Shown: positions 37,447-49,000 of the stretch, in pieces
How positions within the stretch are numbered: the first letter of the stretch is position 1
How the letters are laid out: each line of letters starts with the position of its first letter
Source of the DNA: Stromatinia cepivora
Taxonomy: Eukaryota > Ascomycota > Leotiomycetes > Helotiales > Sclerotiniaceae
Direction of reading: 5' to 3'
NCBI GenBank assembly: GCA_014898415.1
Contig: RCTD01000033.1
Coordinates: 1 to 64,000 of the forward strand
Length of the DNA: 64,000 nucleotides
Program-made: the position numbers and the translations under genes
Notes under the pieces: model-generated
The model's database searches: none
Seen by the model: the letters and a program-made list of their open reading frames with translations, nothing else
Told to the model about the DNA's origin: nothing

Positions 37447-38384
37447 CTATTGGAGTGAAAAGAAGTTAGTGAAGTTTATTGCAACAGTTCTAACGAATAG
37501 AGGCTTATGTAAAAAGTATTATGTGGGAAGGCTAAGGTCTAGTAAAAAAGGTACTAGTAAGAGTAAGTTGAGAGAAAGCCGCCTTGGATGTTCCAACAGA
37601 CAAGTGTGAGAGTTGTTGGATAAGATGACTCGCAAACACTGGGCTCTGATACTGCTTCTTTTCCCACGACCTCGCGTCGCACAATGTGATAACTATCCAT
37701 AGAAGTGTGCATACCTTCATCGGGAGTTGTGATGCGGATCTTCCAACAGTATCCCCTTGCTGCGATAGAAGAACTAGCACCTAGCACCTAAGGCGATCTC
37801 ATCTGGAGTTGGGGGATTTAGTGTGGCCAGACTGATATAATTCAAGAGCTTGGTAAAATATACATCAGTGAGCACGTAAAGAAGTATTTCAAATAACAGA
37901 AAATGAGAATGAGTATTGCGATCGCATAGTGTTGTTGTATGCAGTAATCAAGAAATTGGGGATACTGGTTATGGTTATGGTTATGGTTCTGGTTCTGGTT
38001 ATGGTAAATAGGAAGGATCCCAATTAATTTGAGTTGTGCAATTGGTACCAAATGGGTTTGTGTAGAGTGACACATGAGTGGATAGATTGGCTTTTTTTGG
38101 GTCAGTCTGTTTTCCATTGGGTTAGTGAAAGAGTAAAATCGAGCTTTAACCCCTGCTATGAATATTGGAAGCAAGCAAGCAAGCAAGCAATTAGTGAATA
38201 GGATGAATGAATAAATCAAAATAAAATAAAATAAAATATATTACTATGAAAATCTAATGAATAGAAGTTTGTTCTATTATTTGAGTTCAATGATTATGGA
38301 CGGATTATAGCATCTAATCTTTAACAAAAATATCACAAAGGGGCACCCGCGAATGATTGAATGTCGCATGAATGGATAAATGGA

Positions 38385-38457
38385 TGTATGAATGTATGAA
38401 TGTATGAATGTATGAATGTATGAATGTATGAATGTATGAATGTATGAATGTATGAAT
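38385..38457 (+). repeat. Octanucleotide tandem repeat (TGTATGAA)n
   Basis: Nine near-perfect copies of TGTATGAA. It creates an artefactual minus-strand frame reading SYIHTFIH repeats. Confidence 0.95.
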
Positions 38458-40073
38458 GGGTTGCTGACGTTTGTTACCGGAATTATCAATAATTGCACTT
38501 TTTTATGCGAGTTATATACTCATGATTTATATAGAATCATCGATCAAGGTGTATGTAGTACTAGGTACTTGGTAGCAAAATGAGGGAAAGTGATTGATTG
38601 AATGATTGAATGATTGAATGACCCAATGTATGAATATGTTACCTACCTAGCACCGCCAAACGCCAACAGCTCCCCTTCCCATACGATTTATATATCATCT
38701 AGCTGTGTAGAATTATCTATTTCGCATCGTTATAGTATTTTTAACTACAGCATATAGAAGATTAGACCATAGTACTAACTCGTGTTGAAAATCAATCAAC
38801 AACTCAGTATCAGTACCAATTCTATCAGCTGTGCTTTATGTTTTTTTATCTCAAGACTTTTTTTGGATATCACCCACCTCAATATTCAAGCTGGATTTGG
38901 CATCTGACTACATATTCGTTTATCAGATATTCAGGGTTCTTATATCATTTTTCCACATCAGCGCTTAAAGCTTTCGATATTCTTAATCATCCTTTGATTC
39001 CTTTCCGTGCTTATGCGGCACAACACACATGCCTCAAAGAAAAAAGGGGGGCGTTCACCGGAAGCTTGTTCTTCCTTATATATTATAGTAGGATGCTGTC
39101 ATTTCATATGATAATCTGAGCTTCTGGATGTTGTCAAGTACACTATCAAAGTTACAATGTCTGTGTTTATTAAAGATATTTGAAAGCCTTTTCGCAAGGC
39201 ATTTTGTAGAATTTGATATTGAAGAAAGTCTTCTTCTGCGGGGTAGCAAGGGAGAAAAAAAAAAGAAGTTTTTAGAAGTATTCGAATATTCGAAATTACA
39301 AATTACTACTAATTATAGTTATGGTAGAGTATCCCGTGAGCCGATTCAGGGGGCAGCTGTAAGTGTGTGCAACGCTTTATCGATCTAGAACCAATTCCTT
39401 TCTTCCATTTCTTCTATCCCACCCGTTGTCTGTCTCCCCCCCCTTCCCCCCCCCCCCAAAGAAGCAAATCGAAACAAAATCTTCAATTTACTACTACTAG
39501 GTATTTTTTATGCATATCGTTTTTGATCTTCTCCGTCATCTTGCATAACTTACAAACAATGCGACTGACTGTCCAATAAAAAGAATATTTGCTCTGACTT
39601 TCACAGCCACAATGTTGAGAGGTCGCTTTGATATTTAAACCTCAGCTCATTTCATGACGACCATGTAAAGATGAGGGTCTCTCGTTAAAGTGTGGAGTTC
39701 AAGAGAAATACGATTTAAAGGTCAATGAGACATCTTCGGATCATACAACAAATTGAAATTTACTTCCACTTATAGAGGTAATCAATCAATTTCAGTTTCT
39801 TGCTCGGAGATATGAATATTTTGCCGTGTGCGAGCATGCTTCATTATTTCCCTAGAGTCAGTAACAACGCAACGTCATGTCGCCTCTTCGGGTCAATATG
39901 TGTATGATCCTTTGCTAGCATACCACAGTCGTTCACAAAAGTTATATCCCCAGTCAATCATGTGGGCATGCGTACATACACAACGGGTCGGTAATGATTC
40001 CAACTTGATCAACAAGCACGAACAAAATGGGGCCCAACAGCTGGGTTAAGCTTGCTCCGCATTACTGAATTTC

Positions 40074-40079
40074 CCCCGC
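40074..40079 (-). promoter_or_regulatory. Possible CreA-type site upstream of the rhamnosidase gene
   Basis: CCCCGC on the plus strand is GCGGGG on the minus strand, a match to the SYGGRG box bound by the carbon-repression factor CreA. It lies about 200 bp upstream of a secreted glycosidase gene, where repression by glucose would be expected. A six-base match is weak evidence by itself. Confidence 0.25.
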
Positions 40080-40275
40080 ATCTTCATGATCCGCAGAAGT
40101 CTGCATTTCTCGACATTCAACAGGTGCGGAAAAACTAAACCTCGGTATATTCATTTGACCGAGTTTTGAAGCATCATTGCAGGTATACCTTGTTCTTCAA
40201 ATGTACAAATGGCTTTGGTTTCCGCTAGAATTCGAAGAAGCATTGTACACTCATACAGAGTGCTACCTTTGAATT

Positions 40276-42595
40276 ATGGCTACGATCAAACGCTTGCTTG
40301 GTTTCGTGGTGTTTTCTCTCTCATTAAATTTAGTATCTGCTCAAGCATGCTGGAAAAATACAGCTTGTAGTGGGCCTCTTGAGGCAGCTTTTCCAGGCCC
40401 TTGGGATGCAAATATCTATGCACCTTCAAGCCGCCAAGTATCTCCGAAATCCGTACTATCAGCAACAACCGGGGCCGTGCTATCTGACTTCACGGGATCA
40501 ATTGGACTCTCTGGGAATGGTTCGAAATATACTCTTGACTTTGGTAAAGAGGTCGGCGGACTCGTGACTCTCAAATACTCTTCCACAGGGCCTGGTGCGA
40601 TCGGGTTGGCATTTACAGAAGCAAAAGATTATATCGGAGAATGGTCGGACTCATCGAATGGAGGGTTTAAAGGACCAGATGGGGCTATTTATGCAAATTT
40701 CACATCAGCTGGTTCGGGAACATACACCATGCCAGATCTTTCACTTCGTGGAGGTTTTAGGTACTTGACGCTGTTCTTGATCACCAATGGTACCACGAAC
40801 GTCAACATTAGCAGCATTGTTCTTGAGATTGGATTTCAACCAACATGGTCAAATCTACAAGCTTACCAAGGATACTTTCATAGCAGTGATGAAATGCTGA
40901 ACAAGATATGGTACTCTGGTGCCTACACCTTACAAACGAACGCCGTGCCTGTAAATACAGGGCGACAAATTCCTACTGTCAAAGTGGGATGGGCAAACAA
41001 TGGTACTTTGGGAACTGGTGATACTATTATTGTGGATGGAGCAAAACGGGATCGAGCTGTTTGGCCGGGTGACATGGGGATTGCGGTGCCATCGACATTT
41101 ATCAGTATTGGAGACCTTGTCAGTGTCAAGAATGCCCTTCAAGTCATGTACAATTATCAGGTATGCTATTCCCTCTGGTTAATGTTTTTGTTCTTGTCCG
41201 ATGTTGGAACCCCCCTTCAATATACCATAATTTTCAGTATCGAACACAGTTTCATTGTTTCAAATCACTTCACCATAAAGAAGCTTTTCATGGGCTTGAG
41301 TTTTATATCGTCTGAACCTTTCCAATGCTTCACTACTTTTGGCAATCCATTAGCCCATATAGTGACTAACTCAATCAGAACAACGTGACTGGGGCATTTC
41401 CAGAGGCAGGGCCACCATTGCTACAACAGGGTTCTGATACCTACCATATGTGGACCATGATTGGAACTTACAACTACGTCCTTTACACCAATGATACGTC
41501 ATTCCTTTTGCAGAACTGGGCAAAGTATCAGTTAGCAATGAGTTTCATTTATAAGAAAGTCAGCGCTCCTGGTCTCCTCGAGGTCACAGGGATTCGAGAT
41601 TGGGCTCGTTGGCAGCAGGGTTTCAATAACAGCGAAGCACAAATGATGTATGTATTCATTTGGGCATGACCATAGCAATCGACTGACAAATAATTAGCCT
41701 CTATCGAACTCTTCTTACTGGAGCTGACCTGGCCAAATGGGCTGGAGACACCACCAATTTAACAGCGACATGGACTAGTCGCGCGGCATCTCTCAAGACA
41801 GCCATTAAAACTTACTGTTTTGACCATTCCTACGGAGCTTTCAAAGACAATGCGACAGCCACTACTCTTCATCCCCAAGATGCCAATAGCATGGCTCTTC
41901 TATTCGGTGTTGTTTCCCCGACTTCCTCCACTGCCCAAGATATCTCCACCAATCTTGTCAAAAATTGGACTCCAATCGGGGCTGTTGCACCGGAGCTTCC
42001 AGAAAATATATCTCCATTTATATCAAGTTTTGAAATCCAAGCCCATTTCACAATCGGGCAGGCAAGTCGCGCCCTCGATCTCATCCGTCGTTCTTGGGGT
42101 TGGTATCTCAACAACCCCAATGGAACCGAAAGCACAGTCGTCGAAGGCTATCTTCAAAACGGCACATTTTCATACCGGTCAAGCAGGGGTTACATGTACG
42201 ATACCTCGTATGTATCTCACTCACACGGCTGGTCTTCAGGTCCTACATCTGCACTCACAGAATTTGTATTGGGTCTTAGTGTTACTAGTCCCGTAGGCAA
42301 AACATGGAAACTAGCACCACAATTTGGAGATTTGACAAGCGCGGAAGGTGGATTCATGACCGCATTGGGAAAATTCCAAGCCGCTTGGAATTTGACATCG
42401 AAAGGGTATACGTTGGATTTTGCAGTGCCGGAAGGGACTACGGGATCGCTGGTCTTACCAGTGAAGGAAGCGGGAGTGGTGCCGAGTATTGTTTTGGATG
42501 GGAAGAAGATACAAGGGTCGAGTAATCTGAAGATTGAAAATGGGGGTGTTACGTTGGAATCTAGTGGTGGGAAACATAGTATTGTTGTTTGCTGA
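40276..42595 (+). CDS. Secreted GH78-type alpha-L-rhamnosidase
   Basis: Three exons, 40276-41160, 41379-41647 and 41698-42595; 683 residues. Introns are 218 bp (GTATGC to TCAG, phase 0) and 50 bp (GTATGT to TTAG, phase 2). Residues 1-22 form a signal peptide ending before QACWKN. The N-terminal half is a beta-sandwich-like region rich in NxS/T glycosylation sites. A six-hairpin glycosidase core follows, marked by GAKRDRAVWPGDMGIAVPS (255-273; D259 and D266 are in the conserved acid motif), TGAFPEAGPPL, HMWTMIGTYNY and EVTGIRDWARWQQG. A C-terminal beta domain closes the chain. GH78 enzymes release terminal rhamnose from pectic rhamnogalacturonan and plant glycosides, which suits a plant-associated fungus. 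The family is clear; substrate specificity is inferred. The first intron is long for this locus and is open in frame for about 75 codons, so a splicing error would go unnoticed by simple frame tests. Confidence 0.88.
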
Positions 42596-43437
42596 AGATT
42601 TATATGATAACATCATTATCAATAAGAAAATATCCGACACGACCCCTATCATCATAATTCCCAGTCCATAAATTGAAAAAATTAGGGTCTTTTCCGACCA
42701 GACCAAGCAAAGATCCCACCCATGTGATCCGAGCTACTTGAGATGAATGATCGTCATATTTTTTGGGGGTTTCTTTGTTTCATCAGAGAATATTTTGCTG
42801 GGGATTTGAGTGAATTGTGGCAGTGCATGAATTAAAGTAATTTTCAAACTTCAGATGTTTTCATGCTTTGTGGACTTTGCTAGAGAATCGCAATGCAGGT
42901 CAAGAGATCTTGAGGTCGATGACGTATTGTTGACATAACTAAAAGAAAGGAGTTTTTTTAGTGGGAGCTAGGTACTAGTAGGAAGCTAGGAAGGTCTCTT
43001 TAATGTGGAGGGCATTCACTAAACAAGAAATACAAATAACAATAAACTTCCCCATACTCGATAATCTCAAAACAACATCATCTACCTCAATCAACTTCTA
43101 CTCTTGTTCTAGAATTATTAACGAATCTTTATCTTCATTTAATCCCGACGAGAGCGAGAAACAATATTCATTGAACCCTGCCTCCGCGCCCTCCACTGAA
43201 TTCATCCACAACAAGGATTTCAATATTACCCGCAGATAGACCTGTGGGCACCACAACAAGGGTCGCAAATACCACCCCACTCAGTGACCAGGTAGGGTCT
43301 TTTGCTTGTCATACTCGCTCCAAACAGTGAACATCTTCGTGTATATATTTTATCTTCAGTCTCCTGTCATCAGTCTTGACTTCATCTTTGCACATAACCA
43401 TATTGTGTGTTTTGGGAAAACAGAAAACTAATTCAAG
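42596..43437. other. Intergenic region, no gene seen
   Basis: 3' flank of the rhamnosidase gene and upstream region of the Slm1-type gene. The frame at 43003-43239 sits where a 5' untranslated region would be and has no motif. Confidence 0.6.
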
Positions 43438-45148
43438 ATGATGCGCCAACAGTCTTTACACGCCAATATGTCTGGGAGTCAAGTAGCTGGACCTCCTGGA
43501 TCGCATTCTCCTGGTATGCCCGTCAGGACTTTCTCGACCAGTAGTGCTTTGACGGATCGCACCGATGAGGGAGAGGCGGTGCCAACGGAGAATCCGAATG
43601 ATGTGCGTACTTCTTTTATTGAGTTTGGGGACGGGGAAGGCATGGGGACTCCTGAGGCTAATCACATTTTGGCGCGCAGACTTCCGAACTATTAGCAGAA
43701 AGATTGAGAGCTTGGAAACATGCGGTTGGATATCTCGAGGAATATATTGGAGCTACGGAGAAAGTGCAAAAGCAACAATCGAAGGAATATGAGAAAGTTT
43801 TGAAGACTATCGCGAACCCCTTAAAGGAGGGGCATCATTTTCAGCAGGAATTGGGAGGTAAGATATGTCTTCAACAATTACCAATTGCGATTCTAGAACG
43901 AAATAATAACCAACTATTTAGGTATGGCTGGAATGTTCGAAAATATGAGAACTAATACTCAGGTATGATGTGCGGTGTTTTATTACTGCGCAAACGCTGA
44001 TCTGATAGGGTTTAATAAACTCTCACCTCGAAACGGAGAAGAATCTGAAAGGCACGGTGCTTCCAATTCTCGATCGGCTACACAAAGAAATCAAAAACAA
44101 GTCTAAGGAGTTATTATCCGGAGCTGCAAAGGGCGCGAAAGAAGTTGAAAAAGCCAGAAATATCACACAAAAGCACATCGAGCTTCTAGGATCACAAACT
44201 TCGAACTATCAGTCCAGCGCTGCTTCCATGAAGTCAGCTGAAGATCCATACGTCGTCCACCGAGGTATTCTACACCGACTTCACAAGCAAGTTTTGGAGG
44301 AGAACGCCAATCGTCATGATCTTATTCAAGTCCAAAATAACTTCGCACAATTTGAGGCCCACGCTATCGAGATCATTCAGCAGGCTATGATGAGTTTCAC
44401 TCAAATTGTCACGAGCCAATCTCAAAGGGAACAAACACTATGGGGAGATATGCTCAACAGTTGTCAAGGCGTCCCTCCAAATCTCGAATGGGAAGGTTTC
44501 GTACGCCGCAACCAAGCTCTACTTGCCGATCCTAACGCCCCCGATCGTTCGGTGGAAGCTATTAGCTTTCCCAACCAAAACCATGCCAGCACTCAGTCTC
44601 TCATCGAAGGCTCCCTTGAGCGCAAGAGCAGAAATAAATTAAGCTTCGCTGGTTACACGACAGGCTATTACGTGGTAACTCCCAGCAAATTCCTCCACGA
44701 ATTCAAGGACAACGACAACATTCGAAAAGACCCCGTCCCAGAGCTATCCATCTACCTGCCAGATGCCATAATCGGCAACACCAATGGCGAAAAATTCAAC
44801 ATTAAAGGAAAAGATGTCTCTAAGGGAATAGGAAGTAAATTATCCGGTACATCCGAAATCGCATTCAAGGCGCATTCGGCCGCCGATGCGAATAAGTGGT
44901 ATGAAGTTATCCGATCAGTCGCGGGATCGGGTCCAGCAGAAGCCTCTACTAGTGGACCAACGAGTCCCATGAGTCCCATGAGTCCAACTGACTCGAGACA
45001 AGGCTCAGCAACTTATCCGGTGGAAAAACAACCGGCTTCGATGCAGACTAGCGGAATTATTACTGGGGGTGAGACGGTCGCTAGTCCTGTGGCGCAGACG
45101 AATGCAACTGATTTTGCTCCGAGAAAAGTGCCGGAGAAGACTGGTTAA
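43438..45148 (+). CDS. slm1: Slm1-type PH/BAR-like protein (TORC2 effector)
   Basis: Four exons: 43438-43602, 43680-43857, 43922-43962 and 44009-45148; 507 residues. The introns are 77, 64 and 46 bp and all phases agree; exon 3 is only 41 nt. An N-terminal helical region (about 55-310: TSELLAERLRAWKHAVGYL, KEVEKARNITQKHIELL, NFAQFEAHAIEIIQQAMMSF) resembles the F-BAR-like part of Slm proteins. A PH domain follows at about 327-433 (IEGSLERKSRNKLSF..YYVVTPSKFLHEF..AANKWYEVIRSVAG-like end). The tail is Ser/Pro/Thr-rich with a repeated MSP motif. In yeast Slm1/Slm2 bind PI(4,5)P2 at eisosomes, carry plasma-membrane stress to TORC2 and are calcineurin targets. Its assignment rests on domain order and recognisable blocks. 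Confidence 0.9.
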
Positions 45149-46009
45149 AACGATAGGGATGAGCGAGGATTTGGTTTTATCATTTTGAAGAAAGCCGAGA
45201 CAGATAGGATTTTAGGGAATTATGCACGGCAAAGCGGGTTTTGGCGGTGCTTCAGCGTAAATTTAAGTTGTCAAATGTGCTACTTCAAGCATTTGAATCG
45301 CATTCAAACTTTGGTTCAAAGTGTATTCACAGCGGGTATTCAAAGCAGATAGGGCAGTAGGCTGAGGTAATGTTTAGTTTTGTATATGATATGAAGATTT
45401 GTTTCTTATTTTTACTATAGTGGTTGGATCTTAGTGAATGATGAATTATTATTCAGTCCAGTTGGGAGTTTGGTGAATCATGTATGAGTATATATGTATG
45501 ATATTTTTGTCGGGCTATGATATTTATGGTTTTATAGGTAGTTAAGTTGCAGCAGTGGGATAGATACTCGCCGGTACACTGGATAGTTCGTAGGTATTCA
45601 ATTCCGACCACTCTCTTTGGATTTCGCGGAGACTTTCTGTTGTTTGAATAATATGAGTTGAGTACCTAATACCTAGGATTTATAAAAGAATTTTGATGGA
45701 TCTTGAAAGTGCTAGGTACTTTATTGACATTGTCTTCTCAGCCCTCTTAAAAGGTCCGACCAGGAGCGATATATCATCTCTGTGCTGTCGAGTGGGCAAA
45801 TGTGGTAGTTATGTCTGAGCAAGTGGCTCCTTCCATATACAATGTCAAATCGAGTTTTGCTCGAGATCTCGAACTCAGTTTGTTCCAAATTTCCTGTTAT
45901 GTTTTCACAACCGACTTTCATTCAAATTCAAATAACGGCCTTGACGTCTCTAAGTATTATATGGTACCTTTGAACATTGTCGTCCGTCAATCTGACATAC
46001 AAAACCATC
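45149..46009. other. Intergenic region, no gene seen
   Basis: About 860 bp: 3' flank of the Slm1-type gene and upstream region of the ABC transporter. Short frames at 45721-45921 and 45802-46017 overlap on opposite strands and lack motifs. Confidence 0.6.
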
Positions 46010-49000
46010 ATGGATAATTCGGGATACTCAAGATTAAAGGAACCTCCCATTACCCCACCATCTCGAGTTCATACAGCTTATCCACGTGAAAAACACCAGA
46101 AAATGGAATGCGCTCCTCAACCAAGTGACCCATTCCAAGATCCGTCGCTGTCTCGACCTTCATTTGCCGAGCAACGTTTCGAGCTTCCATCAACACTTTT
46201 GAGTCCGTTAAAGGCGCCAGTACCATCAGATCAATTCAAAAATCCTTTCTTGAATCTGCTTCCGAGTTCGCCTTTAAACCCGCGTAGCAACAATTTTAGT
46301 CCGGAAGAATGGATTTCGAACTTGGTTGCGTTTATGGGACAGGATCCAAGACGATATCCTCGGAGAAGTGCTGGATTTTCTTTTGAAAACCTTAATGTAT
46401 ATAGTTTCAGAAAACCAACTGACTATCAGAAAAATGTCGCAAATATTGTGTTTGAACTTGGCGCTTTTGCTCGATGGTTAGTTGGGTCTGGAAAACAAAA
46501 GGTTCAGATATTAAAAGGTTTTGATGGCTTGATTGAGCATGGAGAAATGCTATTACTTCTTGGAAGACTAGGTAGTGGAGTTTCTTCTTTACTGAAAACC
46601 ATATCTGGAGATACTCATGGACTTTTCATCGAGCCAGACTCCGATATCAATTACCAAGGAGTCTCCATGACTGAAATGCATCAACGATTCCGAGGTGAGG
46701 CCATTTATTTGGCCGAGTCAGATAGTCACTTTCCGTATTTGACTGTTGGTGAGACTTTACTTTTTGCGGCCAAGGCTCGAGCACCGCCTGATTTTACTTT
46801 TCCGGGAGTAACTCGACAAGTGTATGCAGAACATATGAGGGATGTTATGATGGCAACTCTAAGCCTTAGTCACCTTGAGAAAGTACTGGTGGGGAATGAT
46901 TCTGTCAAAGGAATCAATGAGCATGAGAGGAAGAGAGTGAGCATTGCAGAAGCAGCCTTAAGTGGATGTACACTACAGTGTTGGGATAACAGCATTAGAG
47001 GTCTGGATAATTCCTATGTACTTGAGTTTTGTAAGATGGTTCGACTTTCAACGACTCTTGGAAGAACAACTGCATGCATTGCTTTATATCAACCTCCTCA
47101 GAGTGCTTATGATGTAAGATTTGGTTGCGAACCTAGGGAGAGCACTGCTAACTCCAACTCCATAGCTATTTGATAAAGTTACAGTACATGACTTTCCAGA
47201 AATTCCTCACAGGATACTATTAACGAGCATCACAGGTGCTATACGAGGGACGGCAAATATACTTTGGTTCTTGTGGTGAAGCTAAAGCATTTTTCATCGA
47301 GATGGGTTTCATTTGTCCTCCACATCAGACTACTGCGGATTTCTTGACGTCCCTCACAAGCCCAGATGAGAGAACAATCCAGTACCGAACATTGAACTCC
47401 CTCTCCGTGAATTTCCGCTGACCATCATGGAGACCAGGTTATGAATTTCGAGTACCACGGACACCCGAAGAATTTGTTATGGTATGGAAAACAAGTCGTC
47501 ATTATGCAAGACTTATGCAAGAACTCGAAGCGTATGAAAACGAGTACCCATTTGATGGAACCCATGCTCTTGATTTTGCAGCGGCACGACGATCTCAGCA
47601 AGCGAAGCATCTGTTCGTCTGCTTTCTTTATCAAAATCACAATTTGGCTAATCAAGTTTCAGACGGACTAAATCAGCGTACGTTCTCTGCCTAAGACAAC
47701 AAGTTATCTTGTGTATTGGTAGAGGGTTCCAGAGGTTACGTAGCGATATCAACTCCACAATTCTTGGCCTCATAACGAGCATGTTGATGGCTTTGATCAT
47801 TGGTATCGTGTTCTACAATCTACCTGACGATACCACCAGTATCAGTAGTAGAAGTACATTACTTTTTATCACAATACTATTCAGTGCCACTACGGGCTCG
47901 TTTGAGGTAACTACGAGAAGGTCTTGTTATTTATAAAGACCACTGACGCTGTTCTAGATTCTTCATCTAACTAACCAGCGTTCCATTATAGAGAAACAAG
48001 CAAGATATGCATTTGTTCATCCGTTCGCTGAAGCATTTTCTTCCATCATATGCAGCATACCAGGCAAACTTTGCAGCACGGTGTTTTTCAACGCTATTCT
48101 CTACTTCATGGCAAATTTAAAAAGAACATCAACTGCTTTCTTCACATTCGTTGCCTTCTCTTTCATAATTAATATGACACTTTCTATGGTGTTCAGAACT
48201 ATTGGGGCTTCTTATCGATCTCTTGCTCAAGCTCTTTGTCCAACCGCCATCATTGTCTTAATTCTCATGATGTCTGCAGGATTCGTCATACCGCCGATGT
48301 ATATGGTTTCATGGTTCCAGTGGATCGCTTATATTAATCCTGTCGCGTACGCCTACGAAAGTCTGATAATCAACGAATTTTCTGGGCGCATATTTCCATG
48401 TGCGAACCTCGTCCCATCTGGACCATCTTACATTGGCATCAGTTCTCACAATCGAGTATGTTCTGTTGTTGGGTCTATCGCGGGCTTTGAAGATGTATTG
48501 GGAACTATATACCTTGAGCTTAGATTTGGTTTCCAACCTAATCATCTATGGCGGTACGTAAAAATCTAGCACAATTTGGATATACGATATCAAGGTGTTC
48601 GAGGTGCTTTAGATTTTTAAGCTAATGTGGTCAGAAACATGAGTATTTTATTTGCTTTCATGGCATTTTTAGTGGCTGCATACTTAGTCACTACAAGTCG
48701 TATATCGACGGAGAAATTAAATGGAGAAATTTTGTTGTTCCAACGGGGACACAAGCCACGGCCTAAGAGGCAAAGACATCTTGAAATATACTCCGGGGCG
48801 GATATTCATAGGTATGGGAACGGTGATCTAATAAGTAAATTACACAGGCAAACATCAACTTTTCAGTGGAAGGGTATTTGCCTCGATATCAAGACAGTAG
48901 ATGGTCCACGTCGGATTTTGGATCATGTTGATGGTTGGGTGAAACCAGGGACTTTGACCGCCCTTATGGTATGTCTGATAGACTAGGTTGCATACCCATG

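Larger units (their letters stand above)
37447..40275. other. Intergenic region with simple repeats, no convincing gene
   Basis: About 2.8 kb between two divergent genes. It may hold a short first exon of the Zds1-type gene (37715-37720). Simple repeats: TTATGG/TTCTGG near 37,966-38,002, GCAA at 38,170-38,190, AAAAT near 38,220-38,236, an 8-mer array at 38385-38457 and TTGAATGA near 38,594-38,620. Frames at 38838-39119, 39128-39388 and 39828-40049 lack motifs. Confidence 0.55.

Noticed and set aside
38277..38498. Minus-strand frame of HTFIHSYI repeats
   Set aside because: Produced entirely by the octanucleotide array at 38385-38457.
41161..41388. Continuation of the rhamnosidase frame past exon 1
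   Set aside because: The GTATGC donor at 41161 and acceptor at 41377-41378 restore the conserved NVTGAFPEAGPP block; the read-through residues have no counterpart in the family.
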